Source: a virus. Taken from it: 37,560 nt of DNA. Each line of letters starts with the position of its first letter. Position 1 is the stretch's first letter. Positions 15,404 to 21,604 of this stretch are shown one piece after another. The notes below the pieces were generated by a model. It was not told the DNA's origin. It was given only the letters and a program-made list of their open reading frames with translations, and did no database searches. Made by a program: the position numbers and the translations under genes. Location: positions 1 through 37,560 of IMG/VR virus record IMGVR_UViG_3300044695_004454; one strand, written 5' to 3'.

Positions 15404-17917
15404 ATGCAGCCATTGACAGACCGTCGTGGCTTGGTTGACCTACACCAAGCCCAAGAGCATCTTCGCCTCATATTCGGAGAGCGAGACTGGAAGGAGAACG
15501 AGTTCATCTGCGTTCGCGGTATCGGAGAGAAGGGCACCGAGCAAGAAGGCGTCTTCCGTGAGGACATCTTCGTTGAGCCAGCCAAGGAGGGCTTCGCCCC
15601 CGTGCTATCAGCCACCGAGCGGTGGGCGCAGTACAACGTGGCGACCTTCGTTGTCCCAGGCATCTTAAGCGATAGGAGGGCAACAAGCGCCAACGTGGCG
15701 CGGATGCGCTCGCTAGTCGCAGACCTTGATGCGGGGGACACTGATGCCAAGATGCGCGAGCTCACCGAACAGTTGGGTGAGCCGTCGCTGGTGGTGTGCT
15801 CCGGTGGGACAACCGACGAAGGCACGCCGAAGCGGCACGTCTGGTACGCGCTGGATGATGAAGTGCCCGTGGAGCAGGCCATCCGGATGCGGGACGCTCT
15901 TGCCAAGGTCTCAGGCGGTGACTCCGCCATGGGACTCGGGGTGGACTCAAACCCGTACGGCCGCGCCCACCAACCAATCCGACTCGCCGGCAGCGTCCAC
16001 GCCAAGCAGGGCAGGCCCGTGCAGACCGTCATCGAGTGGCAGTCCGAGAGTGTGTACAACGCGGGAGCTCTGGGGGAGCGGCTGCGCACGTTGCTGCCGG
16101 CGGGAGAGGCCATGGTTCCGGAAGCAGGGTTGTTTGGAGTCGGCAGTGGGAACGTGCTCCGTCAGGAGCCGGCGTTCCAGCGGGACGTGTTCGAGGGGGG
16201 CGCCGGCGGGGAGACTCGGTGGGATGCGTTCAACTCGGTGGCTGGTGCGAATCTCGGGATGGTTCGGCGGGGCGTCATCACGATGGACGAGGCACGCGAG
16301 CAAACGCGGGGATGGATGCTGCAACGAATGCACCCAGCGTGGACGGACGCACGATTTGCTTCGGAGTGGCAGGGACTCGTCAACGCGGACATCCGCCGCA
16401 ACGGAAAGCCAGATGCACCGGCGTCGGCTCCGTCCCCCGTGCGCCAGCTCCCGCAGAGTTCGCCAACGGAGTCGTGGTTCTCCGCATGGGAAGCGCACCG
16501 GTGGATCAAGTACCCCAAGCCCGAGCACACCTACCTTGTTGAGGCGCTTGTCGTCAAAGGCGAGCCGCATCTGTTCATCGCCGAGGGAGGAGCGGGGAAA
16601 ACTGGCCTAATCGCCGATTTAGCGTTGAAAGTGGCCGCTTATCCCGAGTTCGGCGGGGATTTGGACTGGTGTGGGCAGCGAATCACCAACGGCGGAACCG
16701 CTGTTCTGCTCTTGTGCGAAGACAGCCAGACCGAGATGCACCGGCGTATCTTGGAGATTGACCAAGGCGGGCTCATCGCAAAGGCCGGTCGGCGCCTTGT
16801 CGTCATACCGCTCTCAGCAGTTGGTGGGGCGTTCCCGCTTGTTGAGCGCGACCCCAAGAGCGGGGCACCGGTGGCGTCTTCAAAGTGGGAGGCTGTCATC
16901 ACTGAGCTCAAGCGAGTGCCTGACCTCTGCCTTGTGTGCGTAGACACCTTCAACGCGGTCTCCCACGGGGATGAGAACAACGCGCTGGCTGTTGCGGAAA
17001 TGATGCGCGAGGCAGGGCGCGTGTGCGGGGAACTTCGGGCGGCGCTTATGATAACGCACCACATCCGAAAGCCTGGGGCCGAGCCCATCCGCACGCTCAA
17101 GGACATGAAGAACTCGATCCGTGGGAGCAGCGCCATACCGTCGTACTTCCGCATCAACTTGGGGTTCTGGCACGCCACCGATTACGAGCGCCGCATGAAG
17201 GGCATGGGCCTCGCGCCGCGTGTAGACTCCTGTTACCGGTTCGGGGTGCTTAAGGCGAATATCTCGGGCCTCATGCGCGGCGAGCGCACACTGCTTCGGG
17301 ACGCCAACGGACTGCTTCAGGACGTCACCAAGGTGGACGTCTACAGCGCCATCAACGTGACCGAGCGTCTTGCGTGGCTGGTGCTGGCTGTGCGAGAAGC
17401 AGCAGGGAACCTGCACCCGTACACGCTGGGGAACAAGAACGCAGCCAACGGGCTCTACAAGCGCCGGTCTGAACTTCCACCGGTACTGCGGGCAGTTGGT
17501 GCGAGCGAGTTCGGGCACCTCATCGAGGAGGGCCTCCAGAAGGAGCTTATCGTCTCCTGCGCGGTCAAGGGCTCAAAGTCGAAGAGCTACCTTGATGTCC
17601 CAGGCGGGGTGCTGGCGGGGGATGAAACCGGTGCCACCATCCAAGCTGGAGCGTACTCATCCCTACCGGACTGGAACGAGTACGTCTTCGATGCGGAGAC
17701 CGGCACCTGCGTAGGCAAGGCCGGTCGGGCCGCATGGGGGGCTACCTTCTCATCCACGGGGGCGCAGGCTTTTGATCAGCCGCATCCACAGGATGAATCG
17801 CCGGTGCTGCCTGAGGAGCCACCGGCGTCCCTGCCTGCAATGCGCTCTCGATTCGCTCAAGGCGAGCGCATAGGTCTCCCGAGAGCCGCTCGACCATCTT
17901 CTCAAGATGACGAATAG
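15404..17917 (+). CDS. Primase-helicase with RepB/AEP-like N-terminus and RepA-like ATPase
   Basis: The 837-residue protein has two halves. The N-terminal half has VADLDAGD (residues 105-112) and SGGT...GTPKRHVWYAL (133-150). These fit the metal-binding DxD strand and the later histidine strand of archaeo-eukaryotic-type primases. The C-terminal half is a RecA-fold ATPase: GGAGKT (395-400, Walker A), LVCVDTF (510-516, Walker B), THHIRKPG (551-558). This is close to RepA-type hexameric helicases. Together they would prime and unwind the phage origin for host polymerase. The last 45 residues are disordered and acidic at the end (SSQDDE); their DNA overlaps a leftward gene by 176 bases. The start at 15404 follows an A/C-rich leader. 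Confidence 0.85.
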   Translation: MQPLTDRRGLVDLHQAQEHLRLIFGERDWKENEFICVRGIGEKGTEQEGVFREDIFVEPAKEGFAPVLSATERWAQYNVATFVVPGILSDRRATSANVARMRSLVADLDAGDTDAKMRELTEQLGEPSLVVCSGGTTDEGTPKRHVWYALDDEVPVEQAIRMRDALAKVSGGDSAMGLGVDSNPYGRAHQPIRLAGSVHAKQGRPVQTVIEWQSESVYNAGALGERLRTLLPAGEAMVPEAGLFGVGSGNVLRQEPAFQRDVFEGGAGGETRWDAFNSVAGANLGMVRRGVITMDEAREQTRGWMLQRMHPAWTDARFASEWQGLVNADIRRNGKPDAPASAPSPVRQLPQSSPTESWFSAWEAHRWIKYPKPEHTYLVEALVVKGEPHLFIAEGGAGKTGLIADLALKVAAYPEFGGDLDWCGQRITNGGTAVLLLCEDSQTEMHRRILEIDQGGLIAKAGRRLVVIPLSAVGGAFPLVERDPKSGAPVASSKWEAVITELKRVPDLCLVCVDTFNAVSHGDENNALAVAEMMREAGRVCGELRAALMITHHIRKPGAEPIRTLKDMKNSIRGSSAIPSYFRINLGFWHATDYERRMKGMGLAPRVDSCYRFGVLKANISGLMRGERTLLRDANGLLQDVTKVDVYSAINVTERLAWLVLAVREAAGNLHPYTLGNKNAANGLYKRRSELPPVLRAVGASEFGHLIEEGLQKELIVSCAVKGSKSKSYLDVPGGVLAGDETGATIQAGAYSSLPDWNEYVFDAETGTCVGKAGRAAWGATFSSTGAQAFDQPHPQDESPVLPEEPPASLPAMRSRFAQGERIGLPRAARPSSQDDE

Positions 17918-18068
17918 TCTCATCGCGGCTTGCCAACGTCTTTTGAACGGCTGTGTTCGCCTCGAGCGCAGCCTTCAAATCTGCCTTAATGTGGTCGGCC
18001 TCGGTGGTGACTTCAGCGGCTTTTGCACGCTTCTTTGCACGCCATTCACGGTAGTATTCTGCTCTCAT
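17742..18068 (-). CDS. Basic and coiled-coil protein, leftward
   Basis: This encodes 108 residues: a basic aromatic N-terminus (RAEYYREWRAKKRAKAAE), a long coiled coil (DHIKADLKAALEANTAVQKTLASRDETIRHLEKMVERLSGDL), then a Pro/Ala-rich tail ending KPAPPWMRR. It converges with the primase-helicase gene and overlaps its 3' end by 176 bases, both frames being open. The tail again has P-x-W-[LM], as in the SSB-like, Cas4-like and RusA proteins. The composition is protein-like throughout, so I think both genes are real. It may be a DNA-binding or scaffold protein of the replication complex; function unknown. Confidence 0.75.
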   Translation of the reverse strand: MRAEYYREWRAKKRAKAAEVTTEADHIKADLKAALEANTAVQKTLASRDETIRHLEKMVERLSGDLCARLERIESALQAGTPVAPQAAPAIHPVDAADQKPAPPWMRR

Positions 18069-18130
18069 TGTAAGTTGCTGTTTTTTAGTTGGTTGTTACT
18101 GTTGCACAAAACGCGCAGATTCATGTTTGC

Positions 18131-18176
18131 AAAGTTCGCAAAGTTTGTGAAGCGTTTTTTACAGAGTATTTTGCGC
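18131..18176 (+). repeat. Iteron block 1 (AAAGTTCGC, AAAGTTTGT, TTTTACAGAG-TTTTGCGC)
   Basis: It shares the exact 15-base AAAGTTCGCAAAGTT (18131-18145) with 18302-18316, followed in both copies by TTTTACAGAG and TTTTGCGC. The second 9-mer here is degenerate. Confidence 0.7.
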
Positions 18177-18214
18177 GAGAGGTGCGCACTGTTGCGCGAG
18201 AAAATCAAAAGCTC

Positions 18215-18249
18215 AAAAAACGGCCTAAAAAACAGCCCAAAAACGGCCC
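18215..18249 (+). repeat. 12-bp tandem repeat, three units
   Basis: The units are AAAAAACGGCCT (18215-18226), AAAAAACAGCCC (18227-18238) and AAAAACGGCCC (18239-18249). A-tract plus GC-box units at near-helical spacing resemble iterons or bendable DNA. Confidence 0.7.
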
Positions 18250-18280
18250 TTGTAAGTCGTTCATGTTCAATGGGGAACAA

Positions 18281-18301
18281 CTTGCACAACACTAGTGCAA
18301 G
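18281..18301. promoter_or_regulatory. Inverted repeat CTTGCAC-N7-GTGCAAG
   Basis: Perfect 7-bp arms are separated by AACACTA. The GTGCAA hexamer is the same as in the three phased repeats at 22642-22674, so the two regions may bind the same protein. Confidence 0.55.
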
Positions 18302-18356
18302 AAAGTTCGCAAAGTTCGCAAGCATTGTGCCATGCCATTTTACAGAGATTTTGCGC
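18302..18356 (+). repeat. Iteron block 2 (AAAGTTCGC twice, TTTTACAGAG-TTTTGCGC)
   Basis: Two perfect AAAGTTCGC units (18302-18310 and 18311-18319) are followed by TTTTACAGAG (18338-18347) and TTTTGCGC (18349-18356). This is the second copy of the arrangement at 18131-18176. Confidence 0.7.
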
Positions 18357-18536
18357 CACTTTCGCACGACACTTTGCGCGATTGCGCAACAAAAATTTTT
18401 TCGCGTTGGAAAAAACAGTGAAAAAGGACGCTACGTAAGTGCTTGAAAACCGTATGATTTGCGAAAGAAAACCGATGTTTGAGGACATGAGCCCTTATAT
18501 AGAGAGTAGCGTACTCATCGCTTACGCTCTTCCTAC

Positions 18537-18593
18537 TATCCCCTCTCTCTTCTCTCAGTCTAACGCGTTGCTTGCCTGAGAGGAGAGGGGATA
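18537..18593. repeat. Large imperfect inverted repeat
   Basis: TATCCCCTCTC (18537-18547) and CTCTCAG (18552-18558) pair with 18576-18593, an 18-bp stem broken by one 4-base bulge, with a 17-base loop. No T-run follows on either strand, so it is not a standard terminator. A shorter CTGC-TTC-GCAG stem adjoins it at 18594-18604. Confidence 0.65.
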
Positions 18594-18689
18594 CTGCTTC
18601 GCAGGCTGCCTTCCTCTATATTGACCGTTGATGACCTTGTTTTTTTCTCGTTGTGTTTGCTGACCGTTTTATCCCGCCGCGCCGCTCGC

Positions 18690-18701
18690 ATTGTATACAA
18701 T
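18690..18701. promoter_or_regulatory. Perfect 12-bp palindrome ATTGTATACAAT upstream of rusA
   Basis: It is self-complementary over all 12 bases and ends 14 bases before the rusA ATG, where a repressor would block expression. No clear sigma70 promoter could be read around it. Confidence 0.5.
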
Positions 18702-18715
18702 CCCGATAGACTTTT

Positions 18716-19165
18716 ATGACGTTCACTTTCTTCGTTTCCGGTACTCCTCGCCCACAGCCAAGACCGCGCTTTGTGCGTGGGAGAGCGGTGTCCACCTTGG
18801 ATGCGGGCTCGAGTGCGTGGAAGGGGCTGTTGCGCTCGTCTGCGGGGGTTGTTTTAAGCAAGGCCGGCAAGACGGCTGAGGCGCTTGGGCTGAATGAGGC
18901 GATTTCGATGGAGCTGACCTTCCACTTTGCGACCAAGGAGGAGGCGCGTCACGGTCAGCCGCACACGCACAAACCGGATGCGGACAACCTGGCGAAGCTG
19001 GTGATGGACGCGCTGGTTGATGGCGGTATGTGGGTGGGGGATGACAGCCGCGTAGCGGATTTGACTGTTCGCAAGCGTTGGTGCGAGGCCGGCAGCGAGG
19101 GAGTCGCGGTGAGCATCTACGTTGACGCGCCGGCGGAGGAGAAGGCACCGGAGTGGCTTTTGTGA
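18716..19165 (+). CDS. rusA: RusA-type Holliday junction resolvase
   Basis: The 149-residue protein contains HTHKPDADNLAKLVMDAL and MWVGDDSRVADLTVRKRW, the family signature. Asp 88, Asp 90 and Asp 109 keep the spacing of the three catalytic aspartates of E. coli RusA (70, 72, 91). It would resolve branched concatemeric DNA before packaging. The length is slightly above the usual 120 residues because of an N-terminal insertion and a C-terminal extension ending EEKAPEWLL, one of several P-x-W-L tails in this genome. It is the first gene of a rightward operon running to 20307. Confidence 0.93.
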   Translation: MTFTFFVSGTPRPQPRPRFVRGRAVSTLDAGSSAWKGLLRSSAGVVLSKAGKTAEALGLNEAISMELTFHFATKEEARHGQPHTHKPDADNLAKLVMDALVDGGMWVGDDSRVADLTVRKRWCEAGSEGVAVSIYVDAPAEEKAPEWLL

Positions 19166-19218
19166 TTGGTGAAAGATTTTGCTAAAGGGCGGAGAGGAAG
19201 TGGCCGAAAGAAGAGCTT

Positions 19219-19620
19219 ATGAACCTGATGAAGATAAACCCAGATGAGATACGCTCCATTGTGGGCAAGTTAGTGGCGCAGGGCAGAGCGGTTGTGCCGC
19301 CTGAGAAGCCCAAGCGCGGCAAGTACAGCGGACGCACCGGTGAGCAGAACAAGCTGCGGGTCATCGCGTGTGACCAGTGCGGCACGAAGTTTATGAAGCA
19401 GTGCGCGGTGCACCTCAGGTGCAGCAAGGCGTGTTCACGCAAGGCCAACATCGAGAGCGTGCGCGTGTGGTTTGTTGCGCGAGGTCTGCGCGGCAAGCCG
19501 CTGGCGGATTATCCGTGCGATAACTGCGGCACGGTGTTCAAGAAGCTGAATGCGGGTCACCGGTTTTGCGGCCAAAAGTGCCGCGAGATCGGCAAGAAAA
19601 TCAGAAAGGCAATGAAGTAA
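19219..19620 (+). CDS. Tandem zinc-finger protein
   Basis: The 133-residue protein carries two similar metal-binding units, CDQCGTKFMKQCAVHLRCSKAC (about residues 51-72) and CDNCGTVFKKLNAGHRFCGQKC (about 100-121). Both have the C-x2-C...H-x2/3-C-x3-C look of treble-clef or McrA/HNH-like zinc fingers without visible nuclease residues. Flanks are strongly basic. It follows rusA in the same operon. It is probably a DNA- or RNA-binding accessory protein; the exact family is not recognised. Confidence 0.75.
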   Translation: MNLMKINPDEIRSIVGKLVAQGRAVVPPEKPKRGKYSGRTGEQNKLRVIACDQCGTKFMKQCAVHLRCSKACSRKANIESVRVWFVARGLRGKPLADYPCDNCGTVFKKLNAGHRFCGQKCREIGKKIRKAMK

Positions 19621-19645
19621 ACCAACCAACCAACAACAACACACC

Positions 19646-20014
19646 ATGGTCACACCAAATAACGACGAGCAGAACGAGTACACCCCCGGCATCCACGACA
19701 CCGGTCTTCCCGTGATGGAGCCCGAGGACATCATCCGAAACTTGATGCGGGCGCTGGAGCGGATGGAGAAGCGGCTCGACCGCGAGATAGCCGCTGCAAG
19801 CGACCTGCGCGAGAAGCTGATGGAGGCGGAGAAGCTGGTGGCGGATGGCACGCACGTGGTCAGCGAGCTCAAGGAGCGGCTGCTGTCGCGGGTCGTTGCG
19901 GATCTGGAGTGGAGGGGCGGGGACAAGGGGCTGCTGCTGGACGCGGACCGGTGGATGCAGGCGTGTGTGCCCACGGTGGTGCGTGTGACCATGGCCGAGG
20001 AGTTCGGGTTATGA
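19646..20014 (+). CDS. Coiled-coil hypothetical protein
   Basis: This encodes 122 residues: an acidic N-terminus, then a long amphipathic coil (IIRNLMRALERMEKRLDREIAAASDLREKLMEAEKLVADG...). The leader is a clean CCAA/CAA repeat (ACCAACCAACCAACAACAAC) and has no Shine-Dalgarno sequence. The stop overlaps the next start (TTATGA). The C-terminal RVTMAEEFGL may be a short folded piece. Function unknown. Confidence 0.7.
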   Translation: MVTPNNDEQNEYTPGIHDTGLPVMEPEDIIRNLMRALERMEKRLDREIAAASDLREKLMEAEKLVADGTHVVSELKERLLSRVVADLEWRGGDKGLLLDADRWMQACVPTVVRVTMAEEFGL

Positions 20015-20307
20015 CCGCGCATCCCCAAAACACAGCCCAAAAACATCCCAAAAGCACCGAGTTTACTCTGTTGGGTGCGTTTGAGGACGAGGGGGTAATA
20101 CAGCAGTCAAACAACCGCAGGACGCACACGCCAGCGCCAGCGCACGCAGAACATTCGCTGAGTGCAGGCGTCGCCCAAGTCGACGCACTCATCAGACTGC
20201 TACAGGCAAGAAAAGCAGGGAGCACAGCGGCGCAAGCCGCTGCCATCAGCAGCGCCATCAGCAGGCTCAGGAGAACTCTGTTGCCAGAGAACGCCATCGT
20301 GCGGTAA
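20011..20307 (+). CDS. Hypothetical protein, last gene of the rusA operon
   Basis: The 98-residue protein has a disordered N-terminal half (HPQNTAQKHPKST..., THTPAPAHAEHS) and a helical C-terminal half (VAQVDALIRLLQARKAGSTAAQAAAISSAISRLRRTLL). It overlaps the previous gene by four bases. A longer in-frame start at 19909 would be wholly within that gene and is rejected. A structured non-coding segment follows. Function unknown. Confidence 0.6.
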   Translation: MTAHPQNTAQKHPKSTEFTLLGAFEDEGVIQQSNNRRTHTPAPAHAEHSLSAGVAQVDALIRLLQARKAGSTAAQAAAISSAISRLRRTLLPENAIVR

Positions 20308-20322
20308 AGGTATCAATCTTCC

Positions 20323-20405
20323 GGCGTGCTGCTTGTACAGCAATGAACTAAACCTGAATCACGTTCAGAGCGGGTGAAACGAGAACAAGAACGAAACAGC
20401 ACGCC
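20323..20405 (+). ncRNA. Candidate structured RNA
   Basis: GGCGTGCTG (20323-20331) pairs perfectly with CAGCACGCC (20397-20405), closing a 65-base loop. Inside lies a second stem, CTGAA (20354-20358) with TTCAG (20364-20368). A strong hairpin follows six bases later. A closed multi-stem unit with its own terminator is the usual look of a small phage RNA or a structured 3' end. This is a hypothesis; no known family is recognised. Confidence 0.4.
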
Positions 20406-20410
20406 AGAAG

Positions 20411-20447
20411 CCCCGTCCCGCCGAGTGGCGGGTTCGGGGTTGATTTT
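20411..20447 (+). terminator. Terminator-like hairpin after the rusA operon
   Basis: CCCCG-T-CCCGCC (20411-20422) pairs with GGCGGG-TT-CGGGG (20427-20439) around a GAGT loop, giving 11 bp with a small internal loop. It is followed by TTGATTTT. The T-run is imperfect but the stem is very strong. Confidence 0.6.
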
Positions 20448-20514
20448 CCGCGAACGCACTGCGGGGCCAGTCCGGCTGCGAAACGGCGTGACAGGCCGGA
20501 GAGACGGCCACCAA

Positions 20515-20609
20515 AAAACCGGATCAACGTTCCAGTTTCAAAAAGGCTGACGGGATTTTCAGATTCGTGAAAAGTTTTCCCAATCCCAGAAAATCGGAAA
20601 ACCGTTTCA
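20515..20609 (+). repeat. 95-bp direct repeat, copy A
   Basis: It aligns without gaps to 20718-20812, with 72 of 95 positions identical by hand count. A fully conserved 15-base block TTCGTGAAAAGTTTT lies in the middle, and conserved ends read AAAACCGGAT and GTTTCA. Start-to-start spacing is 203 bases. Confidence 0.8.
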
Positions 20610-20717
20610 CCCACAAAACAGGACGTAAATCCGTTTGTCCGGTTGCGCAGCCCAGGCAGCTCCCGCGCAGCGGACACGCGAAGCGTGCTTCCAGGCGCCA
20701 GATCCGAATCCAGCCAG

Positions 20718-20812
20718 AAAACCGGATTAACGATCCAAATCCAAAACGGTTGGCAGGATTTTCGATTTCGTGAAAAGTTTTTGGAGAGGGAGGAAACCGG
20801 AAAACGGTTTCA
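20718..20812 (+). repeat. 95-bp direct repeat, copy B
   Basis: This is the second copy of the 20515-20609 repeat. It ends in a perfect inverted repeat GAAACCG-GAAAA-CGGTTTC (20793-20811), which is imperfect in copy A. Confidence 0.8.
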
Positions 20813-21000
20813 GGTGGAAAATCAGGGTTTCAGAGGGGTTCAGGTGTGGAAAGGCGCACTAAGTTGAGTTTGATTAGGTTGGATTTAAGGGTGAAAAGGT
20901 GAACGCGTACAGAGGAGCGGGGAGAAACATAGGCCTAGAGCGAGCGGAAAGGGGCCTAGAGCGAGAGGAAGGAAGCGGGGAAGGTAGGTACAGCGGACAA

Positions 21001-21043
21001 GGGGTGAGAAGGGCGGGAAGGGGCGAGAGGGAAGCGGGACGGG
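21001..21043 (+). other. G-quadruplex-prone G-run array
   Basis: Seven runs of three or four G lie within 43 bases, in a purine-rich stretch immediately before the leftward operon's terminator. This exceeds the usual four-run quadruplex pattern. A 13-base direct repeat (GGCCTAGAGCGAG at 20932 and 20953) lies just upstream. Confidence 0.5.
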
Positions 21044-21053
21044 AGAGGACACG

Positions 21054-21084
21054 AAAAAGGCCGCATCCAGTGAAGGACGCGGCC
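21054..21084 (-). terminator. Intrinsic terminator of the leftward operon
   Basis: Read leftward, GGCCGCGTCC pairs with GGATGCGGCC (one mismatch, 6-base loop) and is followed by TTTTT. It lies 24 bases past the stop of the last leftward gene (21109) and closes the ArdA operon. Confidence 0.85.
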
Positions 21085-21108
21085 ATAGGATAGGGAGAGG
21101 AGTGGGTG

Positions 21109-21300
21109 TCAGTGTCGGTACAGCCTGCCGTCAGAGCCGACGCGCCAAGCGTCAACGGGGGGAGGGGGAGCGGTCCGTACCTTGCAAGGTACAAGAAACG
21201 CTTTATCGGCTGCAGTCTGCGCAGACTCTAGGGTTGGCGCTTGTATCGTACCAAGGTACGCGCCGGTTGGCGTGTTGACGTATAGGTGGAAAGTTTGCAT
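21109..21300 (-). CDS. Small protein of unknown function, leftward operon
   Basis: This encodes 63 residues: FHLYVNTPTGAYLGTIQAPTLESAQTAADKAF looks like a small beta-beta-alpha unit, followed by VRTAPPPPVDAWRVGSDGRLYRH. It is the last gene of the leftward operon, 24 bases before the terminator. No Shine-Dalgarno is seen before the ATG (TTACGCACCC). The early-type position beside ardA suggests host takeover or anti-defence, but nothing in the sequence proves it. Confidence 0.7.
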   Translation of the reverse strand: MQTFHLYVNTPTGAYLGTIQAPTLESAQTAADKAFLVPCKVRTAPPPPVDAWRVGSDGRLYRH

Positions 21301-21312
21301 GGGTGCGTAATT

Positions 21313-21561
21313 TTAAAGGCCCAAATCGCGCACAATCCGCTTCAGCGCTGTGTCTAGGTGAGTGTCATTCGCGTAACGATAAATGTCTTCCAACGCTATA
21401 TTTTCGGCACCGCTTCTTCTCGCAAACGTGAACAAGTCCCAGCGGAAGCGCCTTTCTGGGTCTTTTCCGAGTTTTAGCGCTTTATACGCGAGCACTTGCT
21501 CGCGGTTGAATGAGCCGATGATGCTTTTTAGTACGGTGTAGTGTTCGGGCGTTATTTTCAT
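21313..21561 (-). CDS. Small helical protein of unknown function, leftward operon
   Basis: The 82-residue protein is largely helical, with EHYTVLKSIIGSFNREQVLAYKALKLGKDPERRFRWDLFTFA and a second helical half, LEDIYRYANDTHLDTALKRIVRDLGL. It is balanced in charge, with no cysteines. The leader reads CCCAAACCCAAACCCAAACCG, a three-fold hexamer, with no Shine-Dalgarno sequence. It lies 12 bases upstream of the next leftward gene. I do not recognise the family. Confidence 0.75.
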   Translation of the reverse strand: MKITPEHYTVLKSIIGSFNREQVLAYKALKLGKDPERRFRWDLFTFARRSGAENIALEDIYRYANDTHLDTALKRIVRDLGL

Positions 21562-21604
21562 TTCTTTGTTTCGGTTTGGGTTTGGGTTTGGGTGCGCGTT
21601 AAAC

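Larger units (their letters stand above)
18069..18715. other. Divergent non-coding region with iteron-like repeats; origin or control region candidate
   Basis: This stretch of 647 bases has no convincing gene, lies between divergent genes, and is more AT-rich than its surroundings. It holds 9-bp AAAGTTCGC repeats in tandem pairs (18131 and 18302), each pair followed by TTTTACAGAG...TTTTGCGC. It also has a 12-bp repeat times three (18215-18249), a CTTGCAC/GTGCAAG inverted repeat (18281-18301), and several stem-loops between 18508 and 18604. A perfect palindrome lies before rusA. The mix of iterons, AT-rich DNA and hairpins next to the primase-helicase gene suggests the replication origin, possibly doubling as a regulatory region. 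Confidence 0.55.
20308..21108. other. Long non-coding region between converging operons
   Basis: These 801 bases have no convincing coding frame. Left to right they hold a nested inverted-repeat segment ending in a terminator-like hairpin (20323-20447), two copies of a 95-bp repeat (20515-20609 and 20718-20812), a purine-rich stretch with a 13-bp direct repeat and many G-runs (about 20890-21045), and the terminator of the leftward operon (21054-21084). Such a region may carry a non-coding RNA, a second replication site or a partition-like site. Confidence 0.6.

Noticed and set aside
18131-18356. Possible CRISPR array from the repeated AAAGTTCGC blocks
   Set aside because: The units are 9-12 bases and mostly tandem or degenerate, without repeats of 23 or more bases alternating with unique spacers. 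No cas genes are present; the Cas4-like protein is a typical phage nuclease.
17907-18446. Open frame of 179 codons across the repeat-rich intergenic region
   Set aside because: The translation is rich in Cys, Lys and Phe with no domain pattern, and it overlaps iterons and inverted repeats. Open frames also exist on the opposite strand there.
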